The notes under the pieces are model-generated. The model saw only the letters and a program-made list of their open reading frames with translations, did not search any database and was not told the DNA's origin. Position numbers and translations under genes: made by a program. DNA of 64,000 bases, taken from contig NZ_SJSO01000006.1 in the NCBI RefSeq assembly GCF_004331735.1, positions 310,001-374,000 of the forward strand. The letters run 5' to 3'. Below, piece by piece: positions 1 through 9,300 of the stretch. Positions within the stretch are counted from its first letter, which is position 1; each line of letters opens with the position of its first letter. The DNA is from Pedobacter psychrodurus. Its GTDB lineage: Bacteria > Bacteroidota > Bacteroidia > Sphingobacteriales > Sphingobacteriaceae.

Positions 1-383
1 AAGTAGCACGCCAGGAATTTGTAGAGTTTGAAGAGGTTTATAACGGCACTTTTTATGGTACTTTACGTTCAGAAATAGAGCGCATCTGGAATGATGGCAA
101 ACATGTTATTTTCGATATTGATGTAGAAGGCGGTATCCGTTTGAAAAGAAAATATGAAGAAGATGCTTTGGCTATTTTTGTTCAACCACCCTCATTAGAT
201 GTTCTAAAAGAACGTTTAAGTGGCCGCGGAACAGATAGCGCTGAAAAATTACAGGAACGTTTTATTAAAGCTGAAAAAGAACTGCTTTATGCAGATAAGT
301 TTGATGTGATCTTAAAAAATTACGATTTGGCTACAGCTTGTGCAGAAGCAGAAAAATTGGTGGGAGATTTTTTGAAGAAATAG
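1..383 (+). CDS. gmk: Guanylate kinase, C-terminal part (5' end outside window)
   Basis: Converts GMP and ATP to GDP and ADP in the cytoplasm. The reading frame is already open at the left edge (first full codon at base 3), so only about 126 of the usual 190 or so residues are visible and the P-loop is missing. What remains is diagnostic: the GMP-binding segment YNGTFYGT, the segment HVIFDIDVEGG that fits the family's DID(V)xG motif, then IFVQPPS and the arginine-rich lid LKERLSGRGTDS. The stop is a TAG at 381-383. In many Bacteroidetes gmk is followed directly by nadD (from memory); here a toxin-antitoxin pair lies between them. Confidence 0.95.
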   Translation, partial: VARQEFVEFEEVYNGTFYGTLRSEIERIWNDGKHVIFDIDVEGGIRLKRKYEEDALAIFVQPPSLDVLKERLSGRGTDSAEKLQERFIKAEKELLYADKFDVILKNYDLATACAEAEKLVGDFLKK

Positions 384-419
384 TTTTCTAAAGAAAGTAG
401 AAATCTTTATATTTGAGTG

Positions 420-623
420 ATGACTGATATTCAATTATATAGCCAAATATCTTCATTGCCTTCAGACCTGAAGAAGCAAGTGTCTGATTTTGTCTCATCC
501 CTAAAGAAAAAATCGAAAGAAAGTAAAAAATTGAAAGAAAGGCAATTTGGCTATGCCAAAGATTTCTTTAAAATGGCTGCTGATTTTGATGAACCATTAG
601 AAGATTTTAAAGATTATATGTAA
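420..623 (+). CDS. Small antitoxin-like protein (DUF2281-type) of a VapBC pair
   Basis: A 67-residue, lysine- and aspartate-rich protein, predicted to be the antitoxin that neutralises the PIN toxin encoded next to it. The sequence has a short helical N-terminus (LYSQISSLPSDLKKQVSDFV), a basic linker (SLKKKSKESKKLK) and an acidic tail (FDEPLEDFKDYM). This is how DUF2281-type antitoxins look: the N-terminal part folds and the tail wraps the toxin. ATG at 420 is preferred over the GTG at 417. Its stop overlaps the toxin start (TAATG at 621-625), which implies coupled translation. Family assignment is from pattern and context; the role as antitoxin is inference. Confidence 0.75.
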   Translation: MTDIQLYSQISSLPSDLKKQVSDFVSSLKKKSKESKKLKERQFGYAKDFFKMAADFDEPLEDFKDYM

Positions 624-1006
624 TGCAGCTCCTGTTAGATACGCATACATTTATCTGGTTTATAAATGGAGATTCATCCTTACCAAAGAAGATAGTTAAT
701 GAAATTAAAAACCTAAATAATCAATGTTTGATTAGCATTGCTAGTATTTGGGAAATTGCAATTAAATCTAAATTGAACAAACTTTCTTTAAGCGCAGATT
801 TCGATAAAATTTTAGATTTTCTTGATCAGAATCAAATAGAAATATTGCCAATTTCATTCGATCATATTATTAAGCTGAATGAATTAGATTTTCATCATCG
901 CGATCCATTTGATCGGATATTGATTGCTCAAGGCATTTCTGAAAACTTAACGATTTTAACAAAAGACCAAAACTTTAGCTTTTATAAGGTTAAAGCGCTT
1001 TGGTAA
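623..1006 (+). CDS. PIN-domain ribonuclease toxin (VapC-like)
   Basis: A 127-residue single PIN domain, the usual size for VapC-like toxins, which cut RNA with a Mg2+-dependent acidic site. The expected acidic residues are visible: Asp6 in LLDTH, Glu44 in SIWEIAIKS, Asp94 and Asp97 in HHRDPFDRILIAQ, and Asp115 in LTKD. The HRDPFDR signature is typical of the PIN subfamily encoded beside DUF2281-type antitoxins. The start codon overlaps the antitoxin stop, and nadD begins 9 bases after the stop, so the module sits inside a housekeeping transcription unit. No key residue is missing, so it is probably active. The RNA target cannot be told from sequence. Confidence 0.88.
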   Translation: MQLLLDTHTFIWFINGDSSLPKKIVNEIKNLNNQCLISIASIWEIAIKSKLNKLSLSADFDKILDFLDQNQIEILPISFDHIIKLNELDFHHRDPFDRILIAQGISENLTILTKDQNFSFYKVKALW

Positions 1007-1015
1007 ACCACAAAT

Positions 1016-1588
1016 ATGAAAACCGGTCTCTTCTTTGGTTCATATAACCCAATCCATACTGGGCATTTAATTATTGCCAATTACATGGCTAATCATACCG
1101 AACTTGATGAAGTATGGCTGGTGATTTCTCCGCACAACCCTTTAAAAAATAAAAGTGGCTTGACCAATATGTACGACCGTTTGGAAATGGCCAAATTGGC
1201 GACAGAAAATGCTGAACACATCCGTGTGAGCGATATCGAATTTGCATTGCCGCAGCCATCATACACAATCGACACCTTAACCTACTTACACGAAAAATAT
1301 CCTGAAAAGGAATTTGTGTTGATTATGGGCGCCGATAATCTGGTATCATTCAAAAAGTGGAAAAATTACGAGGTGCTTTTAAAAAACTACCAGATTTACG
1401 TTTACCCACGCCCCGAGGCGAATGTAAGTGAATGGAAAAACCACCCTTCCATCACTTTTACCAAAACCCCTTTAATGGAAATTTCCTCAACCTTTATCCG
1501 CAAAGCCATTAAGGAGAAAAAGAATATCCAGTTTTTCCTGCCTTATAAAGTGATAGATTTCATTGAAGGCAAAGGAATGTACAAATAG
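1016..1588 (+). CDS. nadD: Nicotinate-nucleotide adenylyltransferase
   Basis: Adenylates nicotinate mononucleotide to deamido-NAD in NAD biosynthesis. The 190-residue length is normal. The nucleotidyltransferase signature GSYNPIHTGH lies at residues 8-17 and the second ATP-binding motif ISSTFIR near residue 160. MGADNLVSFKKW in the middle is the substrate-binding segment typical of NadD, as opposed to the NadR or CoaD branches. It begins 9 bases after the PIN toxin stop and probably shares a transcript with gmk and the toxin-antitoxin genes. Confidence 0.96.
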   Translation: MKTGLFFGSYNPIHTGHLIIANYMANHTELDEVWLVISPHNPLKNKSGLTNMYDRLEMAKLATENAEHIRVSDIEFALPQPSYTIDTLTYLHEKYPEKEFVLIMGADNLVSFKKWKNYEVLLKNYQIYVYPRPEANVSEWKNHPSITFTKTPLMEISSTFIRKAIKEKKNIQFFLPYKVIDFIEGKGMYK

Positions 1589-1728
1589 CACGCCATCAAC
1601 AACCCTAAATTAACGCCGATAAAAGCAACAGGCTTACAACATATTGTATTAAATCGATTACTTGGATTGGTTTTTGTTTAATTCGCCTTTTGATTATTAA
1701 TTTAGCGGCAGCAGATACAACAAAACAC

Positions 1729-3429
1729 GTGAGAAAAAACTTATTTATAATTATTGCCCTTTGTGGTACCGCATTTTCTGCGAGTGCACAACAAAAAACC
1801 TATTTAGAATTATTGGCCAATCAACCTAAATGGGTCGATTCGGTTTTTAACAAACTTAACCGCAGAGAGCGTATTGCACAGATGTTCTTTGTTAGAGCGC
1901 ATACCAATCTGGGTAAAAAATATACCGATTCAGTTGGTCAGGTGATTAAAAAAGAACAATTAGGTGGGGTTATCTTTTTTCAAGGAGGCCCCGGCCGACA
2001 GGTTTTAGCCACCAATGCCTATCAAAAATTAAGCAGGGTGCCATTAATTGTAGCCAACGATGGAGAATGGGGCTTGGGGATGCGCTTAGACAGTACCATC
2101 GCTTATCCTTATCAAATGGCGCTTGGCGCAATCCAAAATAAAGAGCTGTTATATAAAATGGGGTTAGAAGTAGCCAAAGATTACAAGCGCATGGGTATGC
2201 AGATGAATTTAGCTCCTGATGCTGATATTAACAATAACCCGAAAAACCCGGTTATCAACTACCGTTCATTCGGTGAAAACAAATACAATGTAGCCAGTAA
2301 GGTTGCCGCTTATATGAAAGGCATGCAAGATGGCGGTTTATTAACCACACTGAAGCACTTTCCAGGTCATGGTGATACTGATGTAGATTCGCATTACGAT
2401 CTGCCTCAGCTTACTTTCTCGGCTACCCGACTGGATACCTTAGAAATGTACCCTTTTAAAGAACTGATTAAACAAGGAGCCTCTGGCGTGATGATTGCAC
2501 ACATGAACATCCCTTCGTTAGACAATACGCCGAACTTACCTTCTACGCTTTCCAAGCCGATTGTTACAGGCATTTTAAAACAGAAATTAGGCTTTAAAGG
2601 CTTGATCATTTCGGATGCAATGGACATGAAAGGTGTGGTAAAATACTTTAAAGATGGTGAGGCTGATTTGATGGGCATTATTGCAGGTAATGATATCATA
2701 GAACTTTCAGAAAATAGTGACAGGGCCATTAAATTGGTGCGTAAGGCGGTTAGACAGGATCGTGTTAGTATGGCCGAAATAGACCAGAGTGTGCGTAAAA
2801 TATTAACCGCAAAATACTGGGCCGGTCTGGCCAAGCGCGATACCATAGTAACCCAAGGTGTTGTTGCTGGCGTAAACCGCAAGGCGAGTAATGCTTTAGT
2901 GCAGGAACTTGCCAATGCATCAGTAACCCTGTTAAAAGGTAAAGATTATATCAAACGTCTTATTCCGATTAGAAGAACAGCCATTATCAGCATCGGTGTA
3001 CCTTCGGTAACCACTTTCCAAAAAGAGATTTCGAAAGGTTATTATAATTCTGTTTATTACGTGCTGGATAAAGATGCAACTGCTTCGCAGATTTCGAACA
3101 TTGCCCGCGAAATCGGCGCATTTGATCAGGTAATTGTAGGTATCCACGATAGTCGTGCAAGGCCAGCAAATAATATCCCGCTAAATGCAGGAGTAAAGAA
3201 CTTTATTAAAGAATTATCAACAAAGAATGCTGTTTTTGCGCTGTTTGCAAATCCATATAATCTGGCCGGCTTATCTGGTTTAGAAAATAGTAAAGGTTTG
3301 GTTGTTTCCTATCAAAAAGAAGATTATATGCAGATTTCAGCTGCTGCAGTGATTAACAATAGATTGGTACCAACAGGCAAATTACCAGTAAGTATAGCTC
3401 CGTTTTATAAATTTGGAGATGGCCAATAG
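1729..3429 (+). CDS. Secreted glycoside hydrolase family 3 (NagZ-like beta-N-acetylhexosaminidase)
   Basis: Predicted exported GH3 enzyme acting on beta-linked N-acetylglucosamine or related sugars, perhaps in peptidoglycan turnover. The NagZ-type signature KHFPGHGDTDVDSH contains the Asp/His pair used as acid/base in NagZ enzymes, and the nucleophile Asp lies in IISDAMDMKGV about residue 300. I choose GTG at 1729 because it puts a clean signal peptide (RKNLFIIIALCGTAFSASAQ) at the N-terminus; a TTG at 1690 would add 13 unlikely residues. At 566 residues it has the GH3 barrel and a second alpha/beta domain but lacks the C-terminal beta-lactamase-like domain seen in some longer Bacteroidetes relatives. 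Substrate is inference. Confidence 0.9.
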   Translation: MRKNLFIIIALCGTAFSASAQQKTYLELLANQPKWVDSVFNKLNRRERIAQMFFVRAHTNLGKKYTDSVGQVIKKEQLGGVIFFQGGPGRQVLATNAYQKLSRVPLIVANDGEWGLGMRLDSTIAYPYQMALGAIQNKELLYKMGLEVAKDYKRMGMQMNLAPDADINNNPKNPVINYRSFGENKYNVASKVAAYMKGMQDGGLLTTLKHFPGHGDTDVDSHYDLPQLTFSATRLDTLEMYPFKELIKQGASGVMIAHMNIPSLDNTPNLPSTLSKPIVTGILKQKLGFKGLIISDAMDMKGVVKYFKDGEADLMGIIAGNDIIELSENSDRAIKLVRKAVRQDRVSMAEIDQSVRKILTAKYWAGLAKRDTIVTQGVVAGVNRKASNALVQELANASVTLLKGKDYIKRLIPIRRTAIISIGVPSVTTFQKEISKGYYNSVYYVLDKDATASQISNIAREIGAFDQVIVGIHDSRARPANNIPLNAGVKNFIKELSTKNAVFALFANPYNLAGLSGLENSKGLVVSYQKEDYMQISAAAVINNRLVPTGKLPVSIAPFYKFGDGQ

Positions 3430-3475
3430 TTATTGACCACAAAGGCACCAAGTACACAAAGAATTAATATTTTTT

Positions 3476-3500
3476 CATTCTGAGCGCAGCGAAGAATCTC
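3476..3500. repeat. Interspersed intergenic repeat (CATTCTGA/GAAGAAT family)
   Basis: The 22-base segment beginning CATTCTGAGCGCAGCGAAG matches, with only a few differences, the reverse complement of bases 43223-43249. It sits just downstream of the GH3 stop, after a fragment reading CCACAAAGGCACCAAG that resembles another common intergenic filler. The recurrence in two unrelated intergenic spacers marks it as a dispersed repeat rather than part of a gene. Confidence 0.6.
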
Positions 3501-3621
3501 TAGCTACAGAGGCCAGGTCTATCCGGGTGCCCAGATCTTTGGTCTTTCAGCTTTAGTCTTTTAGCTTTCTTTAAAACAATTCTTTGCTCAAAACGATTAT
3601 CTAATATAAAACCTTAATGTT

Positions 3622-3819
3622 ATGATAGATCCAGCAGATGACAATTATTCAAACGATGCTTACGCAGAGAGGATTATGTAGAAAATATCAATGAAATTAG
3701 TGGCGACGACACCGGCATAGGGCGATAAAGATCTGTTGGAACAAGCTGATGAAGCGTCGAGAGCTTCTTACGAACTAAACCTTGATGATGAGGTGGAAGA
3801 AGACGATTTAGATGATTAA
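3622..3819 (+). pseudogene. Decayed small acidic protein gene with two compensating frameshifts
   Basis: From ATG 3622 the frame reads MIDPADDNYSNDAYAERIM and meets TAG. Shifting frame by one gives ENINEISGDDTGIG and then a second disruption near 3720 restores the first frame, which continues DKDLLEQADEASRASYELNLDDEVEEDDLDD to TAA at 3817-3819. All three pieces share a strongly acidic, polar composition and together would make a protein of about 64 residues. The unshifted frame would meet two TAG codons (at about 3679 and 3718). This is best explained as a small acidic cytoplasmic protein gene with two indels, or as sequencing errors. I do not recognise the family. A bidirectional terminator follows at once. 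Confidence 0.6.
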
Positions 3820-3823
3820 AAAG

Positions 3824-3858
3824 AAAGCCGCCACGATGTAAATCGGGACGGCTTTTTA
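3824..3858. terminator. Bidirectional Rho-independent terminator
   Basis: An imperfect hairpin with arms at 3827-3837 and 3842-3852 (GCCG...CGAT and ATCG...CGGC) is followed by a T run on the plus strand. An A run before it serves the minus strand. It separates the decayed acidic gene (plus) from the thioredoxin-like gene (minus), which converge on it. Confidence 0.7.
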
Positions 3859-3924
3859 ATCTTTTTAGGCTTCTGTTATTGTTGTTCAATCTTAACCCTA
3901 AACCTTACCTTCTACCATAAACCT

Positions 3925-4458
3925 CTATTTGGCCTTCGCCTTATAAGTTTCGGGATTAACCGCTGTTGTTGTCCATCCTTTCAAAAACGAGGTTATTTTC
4001 TTTACATCATGTCCAACTTTCTTTTTACCGTTAGTGCCAACTTCTTCGGTTTCTAAATAAGAAGAATTTTCAATGTGTAATACTTTGCCTTTACCATCAA
4101 GGATTAAAAATACCGGAAAGCCAAAGCGTTGAGGATAACCTAAACTAGCCAAAACACTTTCGTTTTTGTTCTCAGGACTGTAATTAACCAGAACAGTTTC
4201 AAAATTATCGTTAATGTATTTTTTTAGCACTGCTGTGCTGTCAACCAGATGATGAAATGCAATACACCAGCTGCACCAGTTCCCGCCAACCTGTAACAAT
4301 ACATGTTTATTCTCTTTCGCTGCTTTTGCGACCGCTGTAGCAATTTCGGCTTTAGCATCGGCCTGTGGATTATAGATATGAACGCCTTCTTTTTTCGCCT
4401 GACTAAAAGCGGCAGTCGAAATCAATACAGCCGTTAATAAAATGACTAATCTTTTCAT
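3925..4458 (-). CDS. Exported thioredoxin-family protein
   Basis: A 177-residue periplasmic or surface protein with a thioredoxin fold, predicted to handle disulfides. A signal peptide is visible (MKRLVILLTAVLISTAAFSQ). The active site reads GGNWCSWCIAFH, a CxxC at residues 62-65, and a thioredoxin-like cis-proline region follows in RFGFPVFLILDGKGKVL. A longer frame from 4545 would add 29 residues with no signal sequence, so the ATG at 4456-4458 is preferred. It resembles the DUF255/thioredoxin_7-like exported proteins of Bacteroidetes. Partner and exact redox role are unknown. Confidence 0.88.
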   Translation of the reverse strand: MKRLVILLTAVLISTAAFSQAKKEGVHIYNPQADAKAEIATAVAKAAKENKHVLLQVGGNWCSWCIAFHHLVDSTAVLKKYINDNFETVLVNYSPENKNESVLASLGYPQRFGFPVFLILDGKGKVLHIENSSYLETEEVGTNGKKKVGHDVKKITSFLKGWTTTAVNPETYKAKAK

Positions 4459-4565
4459 GATTTTTTTAGAATAATAATTAAGCAAAAGTAATAAAGTCTT
4501 GTACCGTTGCAGATTATTAGCAAATTCTTTACAGAGGGGAAACATTCCTTTTCATGGAAAATGTG

Positions 4566-4621
4566 AGATGTAAAATGGATAATGGCACATTGATTTTTCA
4601 TTCTCCGCCTCTTTTACATCT
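4566..4621. repeat. Long-loop inverted repeat upstream of the TatD-like gene
   Basis: Perfect 10-base arms AGATGTAAAA (4566-4575) and TTTTACATCT (4612-4621) flank a loop that repeats similar words (GATAATGG, CCATTTCCCAT). It fills most of the spacer between two divergently transcribed genes. Resembles other word-rich inverted repeats in this window at 5338-5374, 25392-25471 and 36232-36293. Confidence 0.55.
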
Positions 4622-4670
4622 TCCATTTCCCATATTACATCAGCCATCAAAACATTATCTTTGCTTTTCA

Positions 4671-5330
4671 ATGGATTTTTTAGACATACATACCCATAAA
4701 ACGGCTACACAAGCAGGGGTAATCAGCATTCAAAGCCTATCGTTAACCAACGATATCTTTTTAGCTATGCCTAAAACAAAACCGATTTCGGTTGGTTTAC
4801 ATCCATGGTTTGCCAAAATTGATCACTTAGAGCTCCAAATGAAGTATTTAACTGTTGTGGCTAATCAACCGAATGTTAAGCAGATTGGCGAATGTGGTTT
4901 AGATCGGTTTAGAGGCGAAAAACTAGAAAATCAGATCATAATCTTAGAGAAACAGATCGGTTTGGCGGAAAAGATCAATAAACCGTTGATTTTGCATTGT
5001 GTCAAATGCTTTTCCGAACTGATTGCTATCAAAGACCGATTGAAAGTTAAAGTACCGATGATCATCCATGGTTTTAATAAAAATGAAGAACTTGGTCAAC
5101 AATTGTTGGATAAAGGATTTCTCCTTTCATTTGGTTTAGCTGTGTTAAAGGAAAACTCCAGTGCGGCAAAACTGATTCAAAGTACCAATAATTTTTTCCT
5201 GGAAACAGATGATACTGATATATCGATTGAAGAAATTTACCAGGCCGCAGCCATTTTAAAAAAATGTAGTGTTGATGAACTTAAAGCTCGTATTTTTACC
5301 GACTGGAAAAAATTGAATTCAAAGAATTAG
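4671..5330 (+). CDS. TatD-family metal-dependent hydrolase
   Basis: A 219-residue amidohydrolase-fold protein of the TatD family, which are metal-dependent DNases or phosphoesterases. The start is set at ATG 4671 because the family's first metal motif, DIHTHK, then lies at residues 5-10; the longer frame from 4554 adds 39 non-conserved residues. Further ligand motifs are present: GECGLDR with the bridging Glu, LILHCVK, MIIHGF and the late LETDD. It is somewhat shorter than the 255-265 residue enzyme of proteobacteria, but short forms are usual in Bacteroidetes (from memory). A TATCTTTG sequence at 4656-4663 lies too close to the ATG for an ordinary leader, so a leaderless transcript is possible. 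Confidence 0.87.
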   Translation: MDFLDIHTHKTATQAGVISIQSLSLTNDIFLAMPKTKPISVGLHPWFAKIDHLELQMKYLTVVANQPNVKQIGECGLDRFRGEKLENQIIILEKQIGLAEKINKPLILHCVKCFSELIAIKDRLKVKVPMIIHGFNKNEELGQQLLDKGFLLSFGLAVLKENSSAAKLIQSTNNFFLETDDTDISIEEIYQAAAILKKCSVDELKARIFTDWKKLNSKN

Positions 5331-5337
5331 CCAGGGA

Positions 5338-5374
5338 GACACAGAAAGCACGGAATAATTTGAGACTCTGTGTC
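5338..5374. repeat. Intergenic inverted repeat after the TatD-like gene
   Basis: Arms GACACAGA (5338-5345) and TCTGTGTC (5367-5374) form an 8-bp stem, followed by the small hairpin CCGA/TCGG at about 5378-5388. No T run follows, so this is probably a dispersed repeat remnant (CACAGAAAGCACGG type) rather than a terminator. Confidence 0.5.
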
Positions 5375-5478
5375 ACTCCGATTTTCGGTGGCTAAAATAA
5401 AATAGAAAATAAACTACAGACTAAAATTAAAACATCCGTGTTCATCCTTTTTATCTGTGGTAGAATAATAATTAAAAT

Positions 5479-6273
5479 ATGTCTGATGTTACCTGGCTTT
5501 CGCGCTCTGCCCTACTTGTTGGAAACGACGGAATAGAAAAACTACAATCGAAACACGTTTTGGTGATTGGTTTAGGTGGAGTTGGCTCTTTTGCTGCTGA
5601 ATTTATCTGCCGCTCAGGAATTGGCGAAATGACCATTGTTGACGGTGATGTAGTTGACCCGACCAACAGAAACAGGCAGCTACCTGCTTTAGCAACCAAC
5701 CATGGCGTGAGTAAAGCCGCAATTATGCAAGAGCGCTTATTGTCCATTAATCCCGAACTAAAACTCCATGTGGTAAATACTTTTCTTACTCCAGAGAAAT
5801 GCAGGGAAATTTTAGAATCCGGTTTCGATTACATCATGGATTGCATCGATAGTGTAATGCCAAAAATCACTTTATTAGGCACAGCATTAGAAAAAAACAT
5901 TCCTATTGTAAGCTCAATGGGTGCCGGTGGCAAGATGGATCCCACCAGGATAAGGATTACATTGCTTCCTGATACCTATCAATGTGTATTTGCCAGTTAC
6001 GTGCGGAAAAGATTGAACAAACTCGCCAATGCCAGCAGAATAAAAGCCGTTTTCTCAACAGAAGAAATGGATAAAAACTCCATGATTATGACTGACGGAA
6101 GTAATTTCAAACGCTCAGCTTATGGTACGGTATCTTATTTGCCCGCTGCATTTGGTGGTGCCTGTGCATCAGTTGTGATCCGCGATCTGCTTGGTCTTCC
6201 AATCGAAATGGCCGAACGCCCTGCGAGGATCAGCCATAAAACCCTCAATAAACGAAGAAGTAAAAAGACTTGA
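5479..6273 (+). CDS. tcdA: tRNA threonylcarbamoyladenosine dehydratase (TcdA/CsdL-like)
   Basis: Catalyses ATP-dependent cyclisation of N6-threonylcarbamoyladenosine at position 37 of tRNAs. This 264-residue protein has the E1-like ThiF/MoeB fold: the nucleotide-binding loop GLGGVGSF at residues 31-38, then VDGDVVDPTNRNRQ with the Asp and Arg residues that bind ATP, and FDYIMDCIDSVMPK. It lacks the zinc-binding CxxC pairs of MoeB/ThiF sulfur-activating enzymes, as expected for TcdA. The C-terminus contains GTVSYLPAAFGGACASVVIRDLLG, a segment typical of TcdA. Confidence 0.92.
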   Translation: MSDVTWLSRSALLVGNDGIEKLQSKHVLVIGLGGVGSFAAEFICRSGIGEMTIVDGDVVDPTNRNRQLPALATNHGVSKAAIMQERLLSINPELKLHVVNTFLTPEKCREILESGFDYIMDCIDSVMPKITLLGTALEKNIPIVSSMGAGGKMDPTRIRITLLPDTYQCVFASYVRKRLNKLANASRIKAVFSTEEMDKNSMIMTDGSNFKRSAYGTVSYLPAAFGGACASVVIRDLLGLPIEMAERPARISHKTLNKRRSKKT

Positions 6274-6349
6274 TCCAAACGGATTGTTGATATCATGATT
6301 TCGTGAAAATTTTAAATTGTTGTAAGTTAGGGTAAGATTAAACCACCCC

Positions 6350-6378
6350 GCCCTGCGGGCACCCCTCCAAAGGAGGGG
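6350..6378. repeat. G+C-rich double hairpin repeat before addA
   Basis: Two adjacent perfect hairpins: GCCC/GGGC around TGC (6350-6360), and CCCCTCC/GGAGGGG around AAA (6362-6378). The segment is far richer in G+C than its surroundings and ends 15 bases before the addA start. It looks like a dispersed repeat that happens to lie in the 5' leader. An effect on addA translation is possible but not shown. Confidence 0.55.
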
Positions 6379-6393
6379 AATAAATAAAACTAT

Positions 6394-9300
6394 ATGCCCC
6401 AACCCCTCAAAATTCTTCAGGCCTCCGCAGGTTCCGGTAAAACGTTCAGTCTTACTGCTCATTACCTCACGCTGCTTTTTAGCGGAGACAATAAATACCG
6501 AGAAATTTTAGCGGTAACCTTTACCAACAAGGCCACCGAAGAAATGAAAACCAGAATCCTGGAGGTACTGCTCGGGCTGGCAAATGGCAATCCATCGAAA
6601 AAAATTGACGATTATCGGAAACTGATCTTAAAGGCCTATCCTACGGTAAGTCCACAGGAATTACAGTTCAGGGCAGACAAGATCTACCGTAAAATTTTGC
6701 ACGATTACAGCCGCTTTTCAGTAAGTACGATTGATGGCTTTGTACAAAAAGTAATCCGTGGTTTTGCTTTCGAGCTGGGCCTCAATGCCGATTATAATTT
6801 AGAAATGAATTACGATAAGGTGAAGGATGATTTAGTAGCCAAATTAGACGAAGCTTTAGATCATAATAAACAGCTTTTACAATGGATCATCGATCTGGCT
6901 ATTGAGCGCATCAGCGACAACAAAAGCTGGAACTATAAATTCGAACTCTATAACCTGATCGGAGAAATATTTTCTGAGCGTTTCCAGATTTTTGAAGATG
7001 CGGTAAGTACACTCGGTTTGGAAAACATCGATGAATTATTTAAAAAGTATATTAGTGTTACCAAAGCAGAGATCAAAAACTTTGAAGAGGAGCTGATTAC
7101 ACTAGCTACCGAGGCTAATGAAGGCCTAAATGTAATTGGCGTTGAAGCCGAACACCTCAAAGGGAAATCGCGTAGTCCGCTCGCTAAAGTTATTTTGGTT
7201 GCCAGGGGCGATTTTTCTAAAATAGAGCCACTTTTCAATTTAATTGACGAACCGAATGAGTGGTTTCAAAAAAATGCAAATTTTCCAGAGGCTTACGATA
7301 CGGTAAATCCTATCCTTCAGAAATTAAAAACGCATTATTTAGCACATTTACCAAATTACAGTCTGGCCATTGCCTTTAATAAAAACCTTTATTATTTAAG
7401 GTTGATGCAGGAAATTGCCGTACTATTGAAAGAGTATCGGGCAGAAAATGACAACCTACTCATCAGCGATGCCCAAAAACTGATCTCGGGTATTACCGAA
7501 GATGCAGGTGATAACCCTTCCTTTATCTGGGAGAAAGTGGGCAACCGCTACCGTAATTTCTTATTCGACGAATTTCAGGATACCTCTACCAGCCAATGGG
7601 GAAGTTTTAAATCGCTTTTAACAAATGCGATGGCTACGCCTAGTCAGGATATGACCGATCACCTGATTGTTGGCGATACCAAACAATCTATTTACCGTTG
7701 GCGCAATGGCGACTGGAACATCCTGCATAAACACGCCAAGCTTGATGTTGGTGCAGAAAATGTACTGGAAGAGAGCCTGGAGGAAAATTATAGAAGTGCA
7801 GAGAACATCATCACTTTCAACAATTTTCTTTATAAGGCTATCCCACTAACCCTGCAGAACGAGTTGAACGAAAATCTGGCTACCAAACCTGAGAGCATCT
7901 CAAAATGGTGGAAAGAACAACATTACCAACAGATTATTACTGACATATATGGTGGTTCAACGCAGAACTTTGCCACCAATACCTTAAAAGGGGGAACGAT
8001 AAAAATTAAAAAGTTCGGCAAAGATCATGCACCCAACGAAGCCCGTTTTACCGAAACCGTTTTCAGAGATATTGCTTTAGATGATATTGTTGAGGAAATA
8101 AACCACCTTAAAAACGAGCAACAGTATGCACTGAAAGATATTGCTATTTTGGTACGTTCAAACAGTGAGGCCTTATTGACTGTTAAAAAATTAATGGAAC
8201 ATAAATTACCGGTTCTGTCGGGCGATGCTTTATTAATTTCGAACAATTCGGCCATACAATTGATCATTAACACACTAAAAGTATTGATCGGTTTAGAAAC
8301 GCAAACAGCGTTGTACAAAGCAAATTGTATCGCACTCTATCATTCTTTGCAGGAGAAAGAGATCAATGCCAACCATTACCTGAACCTCAACCATAAACCA
8401 TTAAGTACCCTCACGGAGGTTTTACCAGTAGCACTATGCCAAAACTGGCAAAGTTGGTTACAGCTCCCCTTGCCTGAGCTTGTAGAAATTTTAATTGAAA
8501 GTTATGATTTAAAAAATCTGACCGCTAATTTGCCCTATTTGTTGGCTTTTAGAGATTTAACCGCTTCTGCTGGTAAACTTGGCGAAAAAGGCATTATTTC
8601 ATTTTTAACCTGGTGGGAAGAAGATGGTATCAAAAAATCATTACCCTCACCCGAAGGTGCAGATGCCATACAAATTATTACCATCCATAAATCTAAAGGC
8701 TTGGCCTTTAGGGCTGTTTTTGTGCCATTCTGCAATTGGGAAATTAAAGGTAAGCCCAATAGTACTTTTTGGGTTTCTTCAGAAGAAACGGTTTACAAAG
8801 AGCTTAAAGGTATTCCGTTAAAATACAATGAAGCATTGGCCGATTCGGCAATTGCGAAAGCATATTATGAAGAATTACTTTATAACAACATGGATGCCTT
8901 GAATATGCTTTATGTGGCTACCACTCGTTCAAAAGATTACCTCTATATCGCCACAATGGCAAAAAAGGAATTGAAATTATCCAACATGGGCGATGTAATC
9001 AACTTCACTTTCGATGAGCAGTTTGATGAAAATGGTGTGTACGAAATTGTTGATTATGTAACCGTTGAAAGTAAATCGGAGGATTCGAACTTTATCAATT
9101 TAAAAAGTTACCCAACTACTACCCGATTATCGGAGCTTTATATCCCCTCAGAAGACAAACATTTAAAGCATTTGGTCAATATCGAAAAATCAGGAAGAAA
9201 AGGTTCATTATTGCATGATATTTTGGCCAGTGCCAGTACCGAAAAAGAGGTTAATGACTACAGCACCAATCTGGTTTTGCAGGGCATTATCAAAGAAGAA

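Noticed and set aside
2406..2915. Minus-strand open frame of 169 codons opposite the GH3 gene
   Set aside because: It lies fully antisense to the conserved catalytic region of the GH3 gene and has no family features; a by-product of codon usage.
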